A stretch of DNA of 64,000 nucleotides from Actinoplanes lobatus (GTDB taxonomy: Bacteria; Actinomycetota; Actinomycetes; Mycobacteriales; Micromonosporaceae). Positions within the stretch are counted from its first letter, which is position 1; each line of letters begins with the position of its first letter. Under the pieces are notes generated by a model. It ran no database searches. It saw only the letters and a program-made list of their open reading frames with translations, and was not told the origin of the DNA. The stretch is from assembly GCF_014205215.1 (NCBI RefSeq), contig NZ_JACHNC010000001.1, forward strand, positions 9,358,501-9,422,500, given 5' to 3'. The translations under genes and the position numbers were made by a program. Below are positions 35,034 through 43,885 of this stretch, piece by piece.

Positions 35034-37769
35034 TCAGGAGGGGGTGGTGATCTCCCCCACCGCGAGAACCGTCAAGAGCTGGGTCCGGGACCGTACGCCG
35101 AGCTTGCGGTAGACCCGGGTGAGCGTCGCCTCCACGGTCTTGACGCTCAGGTACAGCCGGGTGGCGATCTCCCGGTTGCTGGCCCCGTCCCGCACCATCC
35201 CGGCGATCCGCAGCTCGGTCGAGGTGAGTCCCTGGTCCGGTGTCCCCTCGGTCCGGGCCAGCGCCAGTTCCGCCTCGCGCGCCCACGGCCGGGCCCCGGT
35301 GGTGCGGAACAGCCGGTGCGCCGCCCCGATCGCCTGCCGGGCGGCCGCGTACCGGCGCCGCCGCCGTTCCGCCCCACCGGCCACCAGCAGGGCGTGCGCC
35401 TGTTCGACCGGCTGCCGCAGCCGCTCGAAGTGCCGGGCCGCGGCGGTCGCCAGGTCGGCGGCCAGGTCGGCCTGCCCGGACTCGGAGCTGACGATGGCGG
35501 CCGCCCGGTCCAGGTAGCCGGCCAGCGCCGGACTGCTGCCCAGCCCCTCGGCCGCCTGCCGGGCCAGCGCCAGCGTGGTCGCGGCCTCGGCGTGCTCACC
35601 GACCGACGCCAGCGCGGCGGCCAGGTCGGCCCGCCAGCGCACGATCATCGGGTCGGCGCTGCCCGCCTCGGCCTCGGAGTCGCGCAGCCGGCGCAGGGTG
35701 GCCACCCCGGCCCGGGTGTCGCCGGAGCGGACCTCGGCCTGGCCCAGGGCGTGCAGGTTGCGCCGCAGGTAGAGGCCGTCGCCCTCCTGGCGGGAGGCGC
35801 GGATGCCCCGGCGGGCGAATCCGGCGGCCGCTTCCAGGCTGCCGCCGGCCAGTTCGGCCACCGCGGCGGTGTACCACGTCGGGCCGGGACTCAGGCCCGC
35901 ATCCTGGGCCGCCCGGACCGCGCGATGGGCGTACCGTAATGCCTCCTGGCACCGGCCCGCCCGGGTGGCCACCTCGGAGAGGCTGCGCAGCACCTCGACC
36001 CGGGCCTCGCCGATCCGGTCGTGCTCGGCCACCGCGAGCAGGTTGAGCAGGTCGGCGCGGGCCTCGTCGAGCCGGTCGTCGAAGAGCGCGAAGCGCGCGG
36101 CGAAGTAGTGCGGCCCGTAGTGCAGCCAGTCCGGGGCCGGGGTGGCGGGCAGCCGCAGCGCCCGTTCCAGGGTGTCGCGCCAGCCGGGCTCGCCCTGGAC
36201 CCGCTGGATCTGGGCGAGCGCGGTGAGCGCCATCGACTCGGTGGTCGGGTCGCCGGCGAGGCGGGCCGCGCGTTCCGCCTCGCGGGCCTCGGCGACCCCG
36301 CCCTCCAGGTCGCCGGTGAGCAGCGCGGTCCAGGTGAGCCGCAGCCGGACCGGGGCGGCCAGCGCCGGGTCGTCGCCGGCCTCGGCGAGCGCCGCGGCGA
36401 AGGTCTCGCCCATGTCGGCCAGCGCCTGCCCGGCCAGGTCGAGCAGCACGAGACGGGCCCGCACCCGGTGGGCGGGCGGCGCGTCGGCGGCCAGGACCGC
36501 CTCGGCGGCCCGCCCGGCGACCACCGGCACGCCCCCGGTGATGGCGGTGCGGGCGGCGGTGACCAGCCAGTCGAGGCGGTCGGCGGAGCGGTCCGGCGGG
36601 CAGCGGTCGGCGGCGAGCAGGTACAGCTCGGCGGCGGTGCGCTCGGCGCCGCGCTCCGCGCAGCGGCGGGCCGCGGCGGCCAGATCGGCTGCCACGTCGG
36701 GGTCCGGCCGGGCGGTCCGCAGGGCCTGCTGCCGCAGGGCCTCCACCGGGTCGTACGCCGCCGCGGCGAGATCCGCGTGCACCCGCCCGCGGTCGGCGGC
36801 CGGGGTCTCGTCGGCGAGCACCCGCGCGAGCAGCGGCGGGGTGAACCGGATCCGCTCGCCGGTGAGTTCGACGATTCCGGCGCCGGTGGCCGACCGCAGT
36901 TCCCGGACGGCGTCGTCGCGCCCGGCGCGCAGCAGCAGGGTGACCGTCGGCTCGGTGGCCAGCGCCGCCACCAGCAGGGTGTCCCGGGTCTCGGTGGACA
37001 GTTCGGCGAGCCGTTCGCGGGCCAGCTCCCGGACCGGCTCGGGCAGCGACGCCGGGCGCCAGTTGGGCCCGGCCGCGACCGCACCGCCGAGGGCGAGGGC
37101 CAGGAACGGATTGCCGGCGCTCGCCTGGTACAGCTGGCTGGCGGCACGGCAGGGCAGCCCGTGGGCTTCGAGCAGCGCCGCGAGGTCGTCCGGGGAGAGT
37201 GGCGGCACCTCCAGCTCGGCGACCGGGGCGGGGCAGAGCCGGGCGGCGCGGGTCCGGCCGGGCCGGCGTTCGGCGGCGAGCATCCGCACCCGGGGCCCGG
37301 GGCGGCGGCGCATGGCGTAGCCGATCAGCTCGGCGGACTCCGGGTCGAGCCACTGGGCGTCGTCGAGGACCAGCAGCAGCGGGGAGGTACGGGCGCAGTG
37401 GGCCAGCAGCTCGGGCATGACCAGGCGCCGGGCCAGGGCGGGCACGCCGGTACGGGACGGCCGGCCCTGGCGGAGCGCGATGAGGGCGTGCCGTGGCGCG
37501 GGCGCCAGGGCGGCGACCGCCTCCGCCGGGACCTGGCGGACGAGGTCGGCCACCCCGGCGTAGGCGAGCGCCCGCTCGCCGCGGGCCGGGCGCAGGCGGA
37601 GCACGAGTTCCCCGCGCGCGGCGGCCTGATCGGCGACGGTGTCGAGCAGCGCGGTCCGGCCGATGCCGGGCGGCCCGTGCAGGACCACCCCGCCACCGGC
37701 CGCGAGCCGGGCGTCGATGGCCGCGAGAAGTTCCTCCCGGCCGTGCAGAGCGGGAACCACCTCCGGCAT
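35034..37769 (-). CDS. LuxR-family ATP-binding regulator (LAL type)
   Basis: 911 residues. The start is ATG (complement of 37767-37769); a GTG one codon earlier is equally possible. An N-terminal AAA/STAND ATPase domain has a Walker A-like GPPGIGRTA in which the invariant Lys is Arg (~38), and Walker B LLLVLDDAQWLD (~140-152). A long TPR-like helical middle follows. The last ~65 residues are a LuxR helix-turn-helix (LTSTELRIAGMVRDGASNREIATRLYLS, KTVEATLTRVYRKLGV). Large LAL proteins are usually pathway-specific activators. It lies upstream of the efflux locus but the gap of ~60 bp and the shared strand do not show a regulatory link. Confidence 0.9.
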   Translation of the reverse strand: MPEVVPALHGREELLAAIDARLAAGGGVVLHGPPGIGRTALLDTVADQAAARGELVLRLRPARGERALAYAGVADLVRQVPAEAVAALAPAPRHALIALRQGRPSRTGVPALARRLVMPELLAHCARTSPLLLVLDDAQWLDPESAELIGYAMRRRPGPRVRMLAAERRPGRTRAARLCPAPVAELEVPPLSPDDLAALLEAHGLPCRAASQLYQASAGNPFLALALGGAVAAGPNWRPASLPEPVRELARERLAELSTETRDTLLVAALATEPTVTLLLRAGRDDAVRELRSATGAGIVELTGERIRFTPPLLARVLADETPAADRGRVHADLAAAAYDPVEALRQQALRTARPDPDVAADLAAAARRCAERGAERTAAELYLLAADRCPPDRSADRLDWLVTAARTAITGGVPVVAGRAAEAVLAADAPPAHRVRARLVLLDLAGQALADMGETFAAALAEAGDDPALAAPVRLRLTWTALLTGDLEGGVAEAREAERAARLAGDPTTESMALTALAQIQRVQGEPGWRDTLERALRLPATPAPDWLHYGPHYFAARFALFDDRLDEARADLLNLLAVAEHDRIGEARVEVLRSLSEVATRAGRCQEALRYAHRAVRAAQDAGLSPGPTWYTAAVAELAGGSLEAAAGFARRGIRASRQEGDGLYLRRNLHALGQAEVRSGDTRAGVATLRRLRDSEAEAGSADPMIVRWRADLAAALASVGEHAEAATTLALARQAAEGLGSSPALAGYLDRAAAIVSSESGQADLAADLATAAARHFERLRQPVEQAHALLVAGGAERRRRRYAAARQAIGAAHRLFRTTGARPWAREAELALARTEGTPDQGLTSTELRIAGMVRDGASNREIATRLYLSVKTVEATLTRVYRKLGVRSRTQLLTVLAVGEITTPS

Positions 37770-37832
37770 CACCCCCAGCTTCGAAGGGATCAGCCTAGGG
37801 ATTTGTTCACACCATCATCAATATGTTCAAGT

Positions 37833-38375
37833 TCACTTGGTCGCGGTGACCGATTTCGCGGTCACCGTACCGTCGTCGGCCGCCTCGCCCTGTACGGTCA
37901 CCGACTGCCCGGCCTTGACATCGCTCAGCTTGCCCTTGCTGGCCGTGCTGATCGTCGTCGAGCCGTCGGTCTTGACCGTGACCACCGTGCCATCCTCGGT
38001 CTCCACGTAGATCGTCTTGCCGTTGACCAGCTTGACCTTGCCGGTGGTGCCGCTGCTCGCCGTCTCGGTGGTGGTCGTTCGCTGACCGCTGGACCCACCG
38101 CCGGGCGCCCCGCTCGCGCTCAGCCCTCCGGGGAAGCCCCCACTACCACGGCCGCCTGTGGGGAAGCCGCTCATGGCGCTCGTCTGCGTGGCGCCCCACT
38201 GCTTCTGGGCCTGCACCCCGCCGAGGAAGCCACCCATCAGCAGCGCCGCAACCCCGAGCCCGACGGTGCCCTTGTTCCACCACTTCCTGGGCGCCGCGGC
38301 GGCCAGCTCCGCGGAGAGGCCCTCGTTGTCGGGGATCTTCGGAATGACCGCGGTCTCGTCGTTCATCGTTGTCAC
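37833..38375 (-). CDS. Membrane-anchored DUF5666-like protein
   Basis: 180 residues: a short cytoplasmic N-terminus, one transmembrane helix (~35-55, TVGLGVAALLMGGFLGG), a Gly/Ser-rich linker with GSGGFPGGL, and a C-terminal beta domain (~110-180: KVKLVNGKTIYVETEDGTVVTVKT) that resembles DUF5666-type OB-like folds. It is the last gene of the MacB-type operon, 10 bp after the permease. It is probably an extracytoplasmic accessory of the exporter; the function is not established. Confidence 0.8.
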   Translation of the reverse strand: MTTMNDETAVIPKIPDNEGLSAELAAAAPRKWWNKGTVGLGVAALLMGGFLGGVQAQKQWGATQTSAMSGFPTGGRGSGGFPGGLSASGAPGGGSSGQRTTTTETASSGTTGKVKLVNGKTIYVETEDGTVVTVKTDGSTTISTASKGKLSDVKAGQSVTVQGEAADDGTVTAKSVTATK

Positions 38376-38385
38376 AGCAGGGTCC

Positions 38386-39588
38386 TCACTCGTAGCGCAG
38401 CGCGTCGATGGGACGCAGGCGGGCGGCGCGGGCGGCGGGCAGCCCGCCGAAGAACAGTCCGATCGCGATGGAGACGCCCAGGGCGTACCCGACCGAACTG
38501 GGCACGATCACCGGTTTCACCCCGACGATCTCGAACTGGGAGCCGATCAGCGCGGCGGCCACCCCGAGGGCCCCGCCGAGCACACTCAACAGGCTCGCCT
38601 CGATCAGGAACTGGGTCAGGATCACCCGCCGGGGCGCGCCGAGCGCCTTGCGGATGCCGATCTCCCGGGTCCGCTCGGTGACCGTGACGAGCATGATGTT
38701 GGTGATCCCGATGCCGCCGACCAGCAGACTGATCGCGGCCACCGCCCCGAGCAGGGTGGTGAACGTGTCGGCGGTCTCGGTCTGCGTCTCCAGCAGCGAC
38801 GACGCGTTCTGGATCCGGTACGGCGTGCTGGTCGACGACGAGTCCACGTCCAGCTTCTGGTTCAGGATCGTGGAGACCTGACCCTGCACGGCGTCCACCT
38901 TGTCCGGGTCGGCCGCCTCGACGATGATCGAGGTGAGCGCGCCGTACCCGGTGAGCACCTGCTGGACCGCGGTGAGCGGGGCGACGGCCGTGTCGTTGGA
39001 GTCGTTGAAGCCGGTGGAGCTCTTCTCCTCCAGCACGCCGATGACGGTGAACAGCGCGCCGCCGACGGTGACCTGCTCGTCGATCGGGTCGACGCCGGGG
39101 AAGAGTTCCTCGGCGACGGTCTTGCCGATCACCACGACCCGCCGGCCCTGGTCGACGTCGTCGGAGGTGAAAGCCGCGCCCGTCCCGACCGGGGTGGTGG
39201 AGGCGGCGAACCAGGCCGGGGTGGTGCCGACGAAGGTGGCCACCGAGTGGTCGGTGCCCTCGTAGGTCATGGTCGCCGACGAGGAGCTGACCACCGGCGA
39301 CACCGACTTCACGTCCGGCGCCATCTCCTTGTCGGTCAGCGCGTCGGCCATGTCCTTGGTGAGCGACGTGCTGCTCGACCCGCCGCGGCCGGTGCTCATC
39401 ACCGTGATCGTGTTGGTGCCCAGCGCCTCGATCCGGTCGCTGATCGTCTTGGCCGAGCCGTTGCCGACCGCGACCAGCAGGATCACCGCGGCCACACCGA
39501 TCAGGATGCCGAGCATGGTGAGCGCGGAGCGCAGCTTGTTGGCCGACAGTCCGCGCAGCGCGAACCTGATCACCTCGAAGAAGTTCAC
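38386..39588 (-). CDS. MacB-type ABC transporter permease
   Basis: 400 residues. An N-terminal helix (SALTMLGILIGVAAVILLVAV), a large extracytoplasmic MacB-PCD domain (~45-265) and three C-terminal helices with the FtsX motif (TERTREIGIRKALGA). This architecture defines type VII ABC mechanotransmission transporters, which export lipids, peptides or drugs rather than import. It overlaps the ATPase gene by 4 nt, forming an inseparable pair, with the adaptor directly before. Confidence 0.93.
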   Translation of the reverse strand: MNFFEVIRFALRGLSANKLRSALTMLGILIGVAAVILLVAVGNGSAKTISDRIEALGTNTITVMSTGRGGSSSTSLTKDMADALTDKEMAPDVKSVSPVVSSSSATMTYEGTDHSVATFVGTTPAWFAASTTPVGTGAAFTSDDVDQGRRVVVIGKTVAEELFPGVDPIDEQVTVGGALFTVIGVLEEKSSTGFNDSNDTAVAPLTAVQQVLTGYGALTSIIVEAADPDKVDAVQGQVSTILNQKLDVDSSSTSTPYRIQNASSLLETQTETADTFTTLLGAVAAISLLVGGIGITNIMLVTVTERTREIGIRKALGAPRRVILTQFLIEASLLSVLGGALGVAAALIGSQFEIVGVKPVIVPSSVGYALGVSIAIGLFFGGLPAARAARLRPIDALRYE

Positions 39589-40373
39589 AGGCTGTGCCGC
39601 CCCTCGGCGTAGATGAAGGCCCGGCCCGATGCCGCGTGCACCTGGGCGTGGGCGGCCGCGGCGCCGATCGGCGGGCGGTGCAGCGGCGACTGCCGTACGT
39701 CGGTGACGATGCCACCGTCGACCAGGCGGATCAGCCGCTTGGCGCGGGCGCCGACCTCGTCCTCGTGCGTGATGATCACGATGGTGCGGCCGGCGGCGCT
39801 CAGGTCGTCGAAGACCTGGAGCACGTCGTCGGTGGACTTGGAGTCCAGGTTGCCGGTCGGCTCGTCGGCGAGCAGCAGGGCCGGCTCGGTGACCAGCGCC
39901 CGGGCCACCGCGACACGCTGCTGCTGGCCGCCGGAGAGCTGGTTGGGCTCGTGGCCGGCCCGGTCGGCGAGACCGACCACGTCCAGTGCCGCCATGGCGC
40001 GGCGGCGGCGCTCCTTCGGCTTGACCCCGGCGTACGCCAGCGGCAGCTCGACGTTGGCCACCGCGGTGGTCCGCGGGATCAGGTTGAACGACTGGAAGAT
40101 GAAGCCGATCAGGCGGTTCCGGGCCAGCGCCAGCTGGCCGTCGGAGAGCCGGCTGACGTCCACGCCGTCCAGCAGGTACTGCCCCGAGCTGGGGATGTCC
40201 AGCGCGCCCAGGATGTTCATCAGGGTCGACTTGCCGGAGCCGGACGAGCCCATGATCGCCACGTAGTCGCCGCGCTCGACGGTGAGGGAGACCCCGCGCA
40301 GCGCGTGCACGGTCGCCTCACCCTGACCGTAGATCTTCTTCAGGTCGGTGACCTGGAGGACCGGCCGGCTCAC
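39585..40373 (-). CDS. MacB/LolD-type ABC transporter ATPase
   Basis: 262 residues. Walker A GSSGSGKST, LolD-type GFIFQSFNLIPRTTA, signature LSGGQQQR, Walker B LLLADEPTGNLD and H-loop VIITHED are all intact. The C-terminal ~30 residues after the ATPase core are His/Ala-rich and unlike the family. It energises the overlapping permease; 4-nt overlaps on both sides couple it to the adaptor and the permease. Confidence 0.95.
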   Translation of the reverse strand: MSRPVLQVTDLKKIYGQGEATVHALRGVSLTVERGDYVAIMGSSGSGKSTLMNILGALDIPSSGQYLLDGVDVSRLSDGQLALARNRLIGFIFQSFNLIPRTTAVANVELPLAYAGVKPKERRRRAMAALDVVGLADRAGHEPNQLSGGQQQRVAVARALVTEPALLLADEPTGNLDSKSTDDVLQVFDDLSAAGRTIVIITHEDEVGARAKRLIRLVDGGIVTDVRQSPLHRPPIGAAAAHAQVHAASGRAFIYAEGRHSL

Positions 40374-41575
40374 TGCGGCCTCCCGCCGCCACCCTGAGGA
40401 CCGCCGCCGCCACCGGTGAAGCCGCCGCCGCCGAAGCCGCTGCCGCCGCCCGGGAAGCCGCCCTGCTGGCTGCCGCTGGTGCTGGTCGAGGTGGTCTTGA
40501 CGACGACCTGCTCGCCCGCGGTCAGACCGGAGGTGATCTCGGTGGCCGAGTCGCCCTCCAGACCGATCTCCACCGACCGGGTCTCCTGGAGGCCGTTGGC
40601 GACCACCGTGACGGTGTGCCGGTTGCCGACCGTGGTGATCGCGGCCGCGTTGACCAGCACGACGTTCTCCTTGGAGCCGGTGGTGACCGACACCGAGACG
40701 GTCTGGCCGACCTTCGCGCCGGTCGGCACCTTGTCCAGGGACAGCGTCACGCCGTAGGTGACCACGCTGTTCGAGGTGGTGGCCGACGGGTCGATGGCCG
40801 CGACCTTGGCGCTCTGCGAGACGCCGCTGAGCGCGTTCCAGGTGACCGTGGCGACCTGCTTCTCCTTGAGGCTGGTCGCGTCCGCCTCGGCGAAGCTCGC
40901 CGCGACCTGCATCTTGGTGAGGTCGGCGATCTCGATGAACCCGCTCGACGAGGAGGACGAGGACGAGGAGCTGGAGGATCCGCCGCCCTGCGAGCCGCCG
41001 CCGGAGGAACCGGAGGAGGAGGACGAGCTGCCGGAGGCCGAGCCGCCGAGCGTGCCGTTGACGGCGGTGACCGTGCCGGCCATCGGGGCGGTCAGCACCG
41101 TTCCGTCGACGCCGGCCTCGGCCTCGTTGACGGCCAGGTTCGCCTCGGTGACCTGGTTGGCGGCCTCGGTGGTGTCCGAGCCGGCGTCCTCGGCCCGGTC
41201 CAGGGAGTCCTGGGCCGCGTCCAGGTCGGCCTCGGCGGCGTCCAGCGTGCGCTGCGCGGCGGCCGGGTCGACCTTGGCCAGCACCTGGCCCTTCTTGACC
41301 TTGTCACCGACCTTCACGCTGATCGCGGTGACCGTGCCGCTGGTCTCGAACGTGGCACTCGCGGTGCTGGCGCTCTCCAGGGTCCCGTCCGCGGTCGCGG
41401 TCTTGCTGACCGTGCCCTGCTGGACGCTGACCGTGCGCTCGGCGGCCGTCGCGGCAGTACCCCCGTCGTCGGTTCCGGAAAATGTCTCGTACACCGTGTA
41501 GGCCCCGGCGACGAGAGCTACGCCGATGACGGCGTTGACCACCAACGACGGGTGGCGGCTCAGGCGTACCTTCAT
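40370..41575 (-). CDS. HlyD/MFP-type efflux adaptor
   Basis: 401 residues. A signal-anchor helix (~13-30), a biotinyl-lipoyl-like half (VSVKVGDKVKKGQVLAKVD type segment) and a short coiled coil rich in Ala/Asp (DAAEADLDAAQDSLDRAED). The hairpin tip is replaced by a ~45-residue Ser/Gly tract, and beta-barrel domains follow. The C-terminus is a Gly-rich tail containing QQGGFPGGGSGFGGGG. Adaptors link MacB-type pumps to extracytoplasmic partners; with no outer membrane, the Ser/Gly tip probably faces the wall. It is translationally coupled to the ATPase gene. Confidence 0.9.
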   Translation of the reverse strand: MKVRLSRHPSLVVNAVIGVALVAGAYTVYETFSGTDDGGTAATAAERTVSVQQGTVSKTATADGTLESASTASATFETSGTVTAISVKVGDKVKKGQVLAKVDPAAAQRTLDAAEADLDAAQDSLDRAEDAGSDTTEAANQVTEANLAVNEAEAGVDGTVLTAPMAGTVTAVNGTLGGSASGSSSSSSGSSGGGSQGGGSSSSSSSSSSSSGFIEIADLTKMQVAASFAEADATSLKEKQVATVTWNALSGVSQSAKVAAIDPSATTSNSVVTYGVTLSLDKVPTGAKVGQTVSVSVTTGSKENVVLVNAAAITTVGNRHTVTVVANGLQETRSVEIGLEGDSATEITSGLTAGEQVVVKTTSTSTSGSQQGGFPGGGSGFGGGGFTGGGGGPQGGGGRPQ

Positions 41576-41641
41576 GGCTGCACACTCTGCGGCCGTGGGC
41601 TATGAGGAGCTTCGGCGAAACCTGGGAGCCAGCTCAAAACC

Positions 41642-43087
41642 TCACGCCGAGTCACCGACGGCGGGAAGTTCCACCCGGAAGGTGGCCCCGCCGCCCGGTG
41701 TCTCGCGGTAGGCCACGGCACCGCCGTGCCCCTCCACGATGGCCGCCACGATCGCCAGGCCCAGCCCGGAACCGCCGCCCATGGAGCGGGTACGGCTGGA
41801 GTCGGCCCGGTAGAGCCGCTCGAAGATGCGGTCCACGTGCTCCGGCGGCACCCCCGGCCCGTTGTCGCACACCTCCAGGACCGCCACCGGGAAGCCGTCC
41901 TCGGATGTGGCCAACCCGACACGTACCGTGACGATGGTTTCGGGCGGTGTGTGGTTGAGCGCGTTGGCCACCAGATTGGTGACCACCTGCCGCAGCCCGT
42001 GGTCGTCGCCCAGCACGGTGGGCGGCTCGAAGGTGTCCTCGTCGTCGCTGAGCCCGGCGAGCAGCACCTTCCGGCCCGGCATGCGGGCGTGCGCGTCCCG
42101 GATGGTGTCGGCGGCGATCTCCAGCAGGTCCACCCGGCGCAGGTCGAGGGTGCGCTGCTGGTCCATCCGGGCCAGCCGGAGCAGGTCCTCGACCAGCACC
42201 GCCATGCGGGCCGACTCGGCCTCGATCCGGGCAAGCGTCTCGTCCAGCTGCGGGCCGGGCGGCGCCCCGCCGCGCCGGTACAGCTCGGCCCAGCCGCGGA
42301 TCGAGGTGAGCGGGGTGCGCAGCTCGTGCGAGGCGTCCGCGACGAACTGGCGCAGCCGCTGCTCCGAGGCGGTACGCGCGCTGACCTCACCCTCGATCCG
42401 GGTGAGCATGGCGTTCAGGGCCAGGCCGAGGCGGCCCGGCTCGGTGTGCGGGTCGGTGTCCGGGATCCGGCCGGACAGGTTGCCGCCGGAGATGTCCGCG
42501 GCCACCGCCTCCATCTCGGTGAGCGGCCGTAACCCGATCCGCACCACGAACGCGGCCCCGAGCCCGAGCACCGTCAGCACCAGCAGCATCACCCCGGCGT
42601 CGATCAGCATGAGCTGCTGGGTGAGCTGTTCCACCTCCTCCATCGAGGAGCCGATCAGCACGTACCCGCCGGTGTCGCCGGACGGGACGGCCATCACCCG
42701 CCAGTCCGAGCCGGCGGCCGTCGGGACGGTGAACGGCCGTCCGGTGGCGGCCCGCTCGACGACCTCGGCGAGCGGCGCCACCTCGGGACGCTTCTCGTCG
42801 GTGGGTGTGCTGTTGGCGGTGTCCAGGGTCCCGTCGGCGTTGTAGAAGTACACGATCTGGTCCGGGCCGAGGCCACGGAACCGGCCGGGACGGGGCCCGA
42901 AGCGCATCGGGTTGGCGTCGGCGAACGGCCGGCTGATGCCGCTCAGCTGCTCATCGATCCGGTCCTGCTGGTACTTGCGGATCAGCAGCAGGCCGGTGAT
43001 GTTGGCGACCACCACGGCGATCGCGGACAGCACGCCGACGACCAGGACCAGCCTGGATCTGAGAGTCCAATAGCGCCAGGGCGTCAC
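41642..43087 (-). CDS. Two-component sensor histidine kinase
   Basis: 481 residues from GTG (complement of 43085-43087), overlapping the response-regulator stop. Two helices (~10-32 and ~150-175) enclose a ~120-residue sensor domain outside the cell, followed by HAMP. DASHELRTPL carries the phosphorylated His, NLVANALNHT is the N box, VCDNGPGVP G1 and GGGSGLGLAI G2. It is a typical EnvZ/PhoR-like enzyme. Its position between the adaptor genes implies control of this efflux locus in response to an extracellular signal, by analogy with CesSR/BceRS-like arrangements; the signal is unknown. Confidence 0.94.
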   Translation of the reverse strand: MTPWRYWTLRSRLVLVVGVLSAIAVVVANITGLLLIRKYQQDRIDEQLSGISRPFADANPMRFGPRPGRFRGLGPDQIVYFYNADGTLDTANSTPTDEKRPEVAPLAEVVERAATGRPFTVPTAAGSDWRVMAVPSGDTGGYVLIGSSMEEVEQLTQQLMLIDAGVMLLVLTVLGLGAAFVVRIGLRPLTEMEAVAADISGGNLSGRIPDTDPHTEPGRLGLALNAMLTRIEGEVSARTASEQRLRQFVADASHELRTPLTSIRGWAELYRRGGAPPGPQLDETLARIEAESARMAVLVEDLLRLARMDQQRTLDLRRVDLLEIAADTIRDAHARMPGRKVLLAGLSDDEDTFEPPTVLGDDHGLRQVVTNLVANALNHTPPETIVTVRVGLATSEDGFPVAVLEVCDNGPGVPPEHVDRIFERLYRADSSRTRSMGGGSGLGLAIVAAIVEGHGGAVAYRETPGGGATFRVELPAVGDSA

Positions 43088-43806
43088 TCGTCGCCGCGAG
43101 GGAGTCTGAGCGCGTACCCGACTCCGCGCACGGTGTGGATCAGCGGCGGATCGCTCTTGTCGATCTTCCGCCGCAGGTAGTAGACGTAGGACTCCACGAT
43201 GCGGCCGTCGCCCCCGAAGTCGTACTTCCACACCCGGTCCAGGATCTGCGCCTTGCTGACCACCCGGCCCGCGTTGATCAGCAGGTAGCGCAGCAGGTTG
43301 AACTCCGTCGGGGACAGCTCGATCAGACGGCCCGCCCGCCGCACCTCGTGGGCGTCCTCGTCCATTTCCAGGTCCGCGTACCGCAGCACCCCGGTGTCCT
43401 CTTGCGGTTCCTCCGGCTGGCTGCGGCGCAGGATCGCGCGTATCCGTAGCACGACCTCCTCGAGACTGAACGGCTTGGTGACATAGTCGTCCGCGCCGGC
43501 TGACAGTCCCAGGATGCGATCCTCCACCGCGTCCCTGGCGGTCAGGAACAGGACCGGGACCCGGTGGCCGGCGGCCCGCAGCCGCTGGGCCACCTCGATC
43601 CCGTCCACGTCCGGAAGCATCACGTCGAGGACGATCAGATCCGGCTCGAACTCCTGCACCGCGATCAGGGCGGCGTTACCCGACTCGGCCACCCGCACGT
43701 CGAAGGCGACCAGCCGCAACGTCGCGCTGAGCAGCGCGGAGATGTTCGGCTCGTCGTCGACGACCAGGACACGGGCGGGCCGTGCCGCGGGGTCGAGCGT
43801 GGTCAC
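43084..43806 (-). CDS. OmpR/PhoB-family response regulator
   Basis: 240 residues from GTG (complement of 43804-43806), with GAGG just upstream; GTG at 43830 would add eight residues. Receiver domain: VLVVDDEPNI acidic pocket, IVLDVMLPDVDG phospho-Asp, FLTARDA Thr and DYVTKPFS Lys. The C-terminal winged helix shows LSPTEFNLLRYLLINAGRVVS and VESYVYYLRRKID. It is phosphorylated by the overlapping kinase and should activate the adaptor/MacB genes downstream. Confidence 0.95.
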   Translation of the reverse strand: MTTLDPAARPARVLVVDDEPNISALLSATLRLVAFDVRVAESGNAALIAVQEFEPDLIVLDVMLPDVDGIEVAQRLRAAGHRVPVLFLTARDAVEDRILGLSAGADDYVTKPFSLEEVVLRIRAILRRSQPEEPQEDTGVLRYADLEMDEDAHEVRRAGRLIELSPTEFNLLRYLLINAGRVVSKAQILDRVWKYDFGGDGRIVESYVYYLRRKIDKSDPPLIHTVRGVGYALRLPRGDE

Positions 43807-43885
43807 GGAACCTCGGGTATCGGAAAGCACCGCATAGAACTATCAGCGTTTTCTTTGAAGAACCTATGAACGGGAAGGGAGGAAC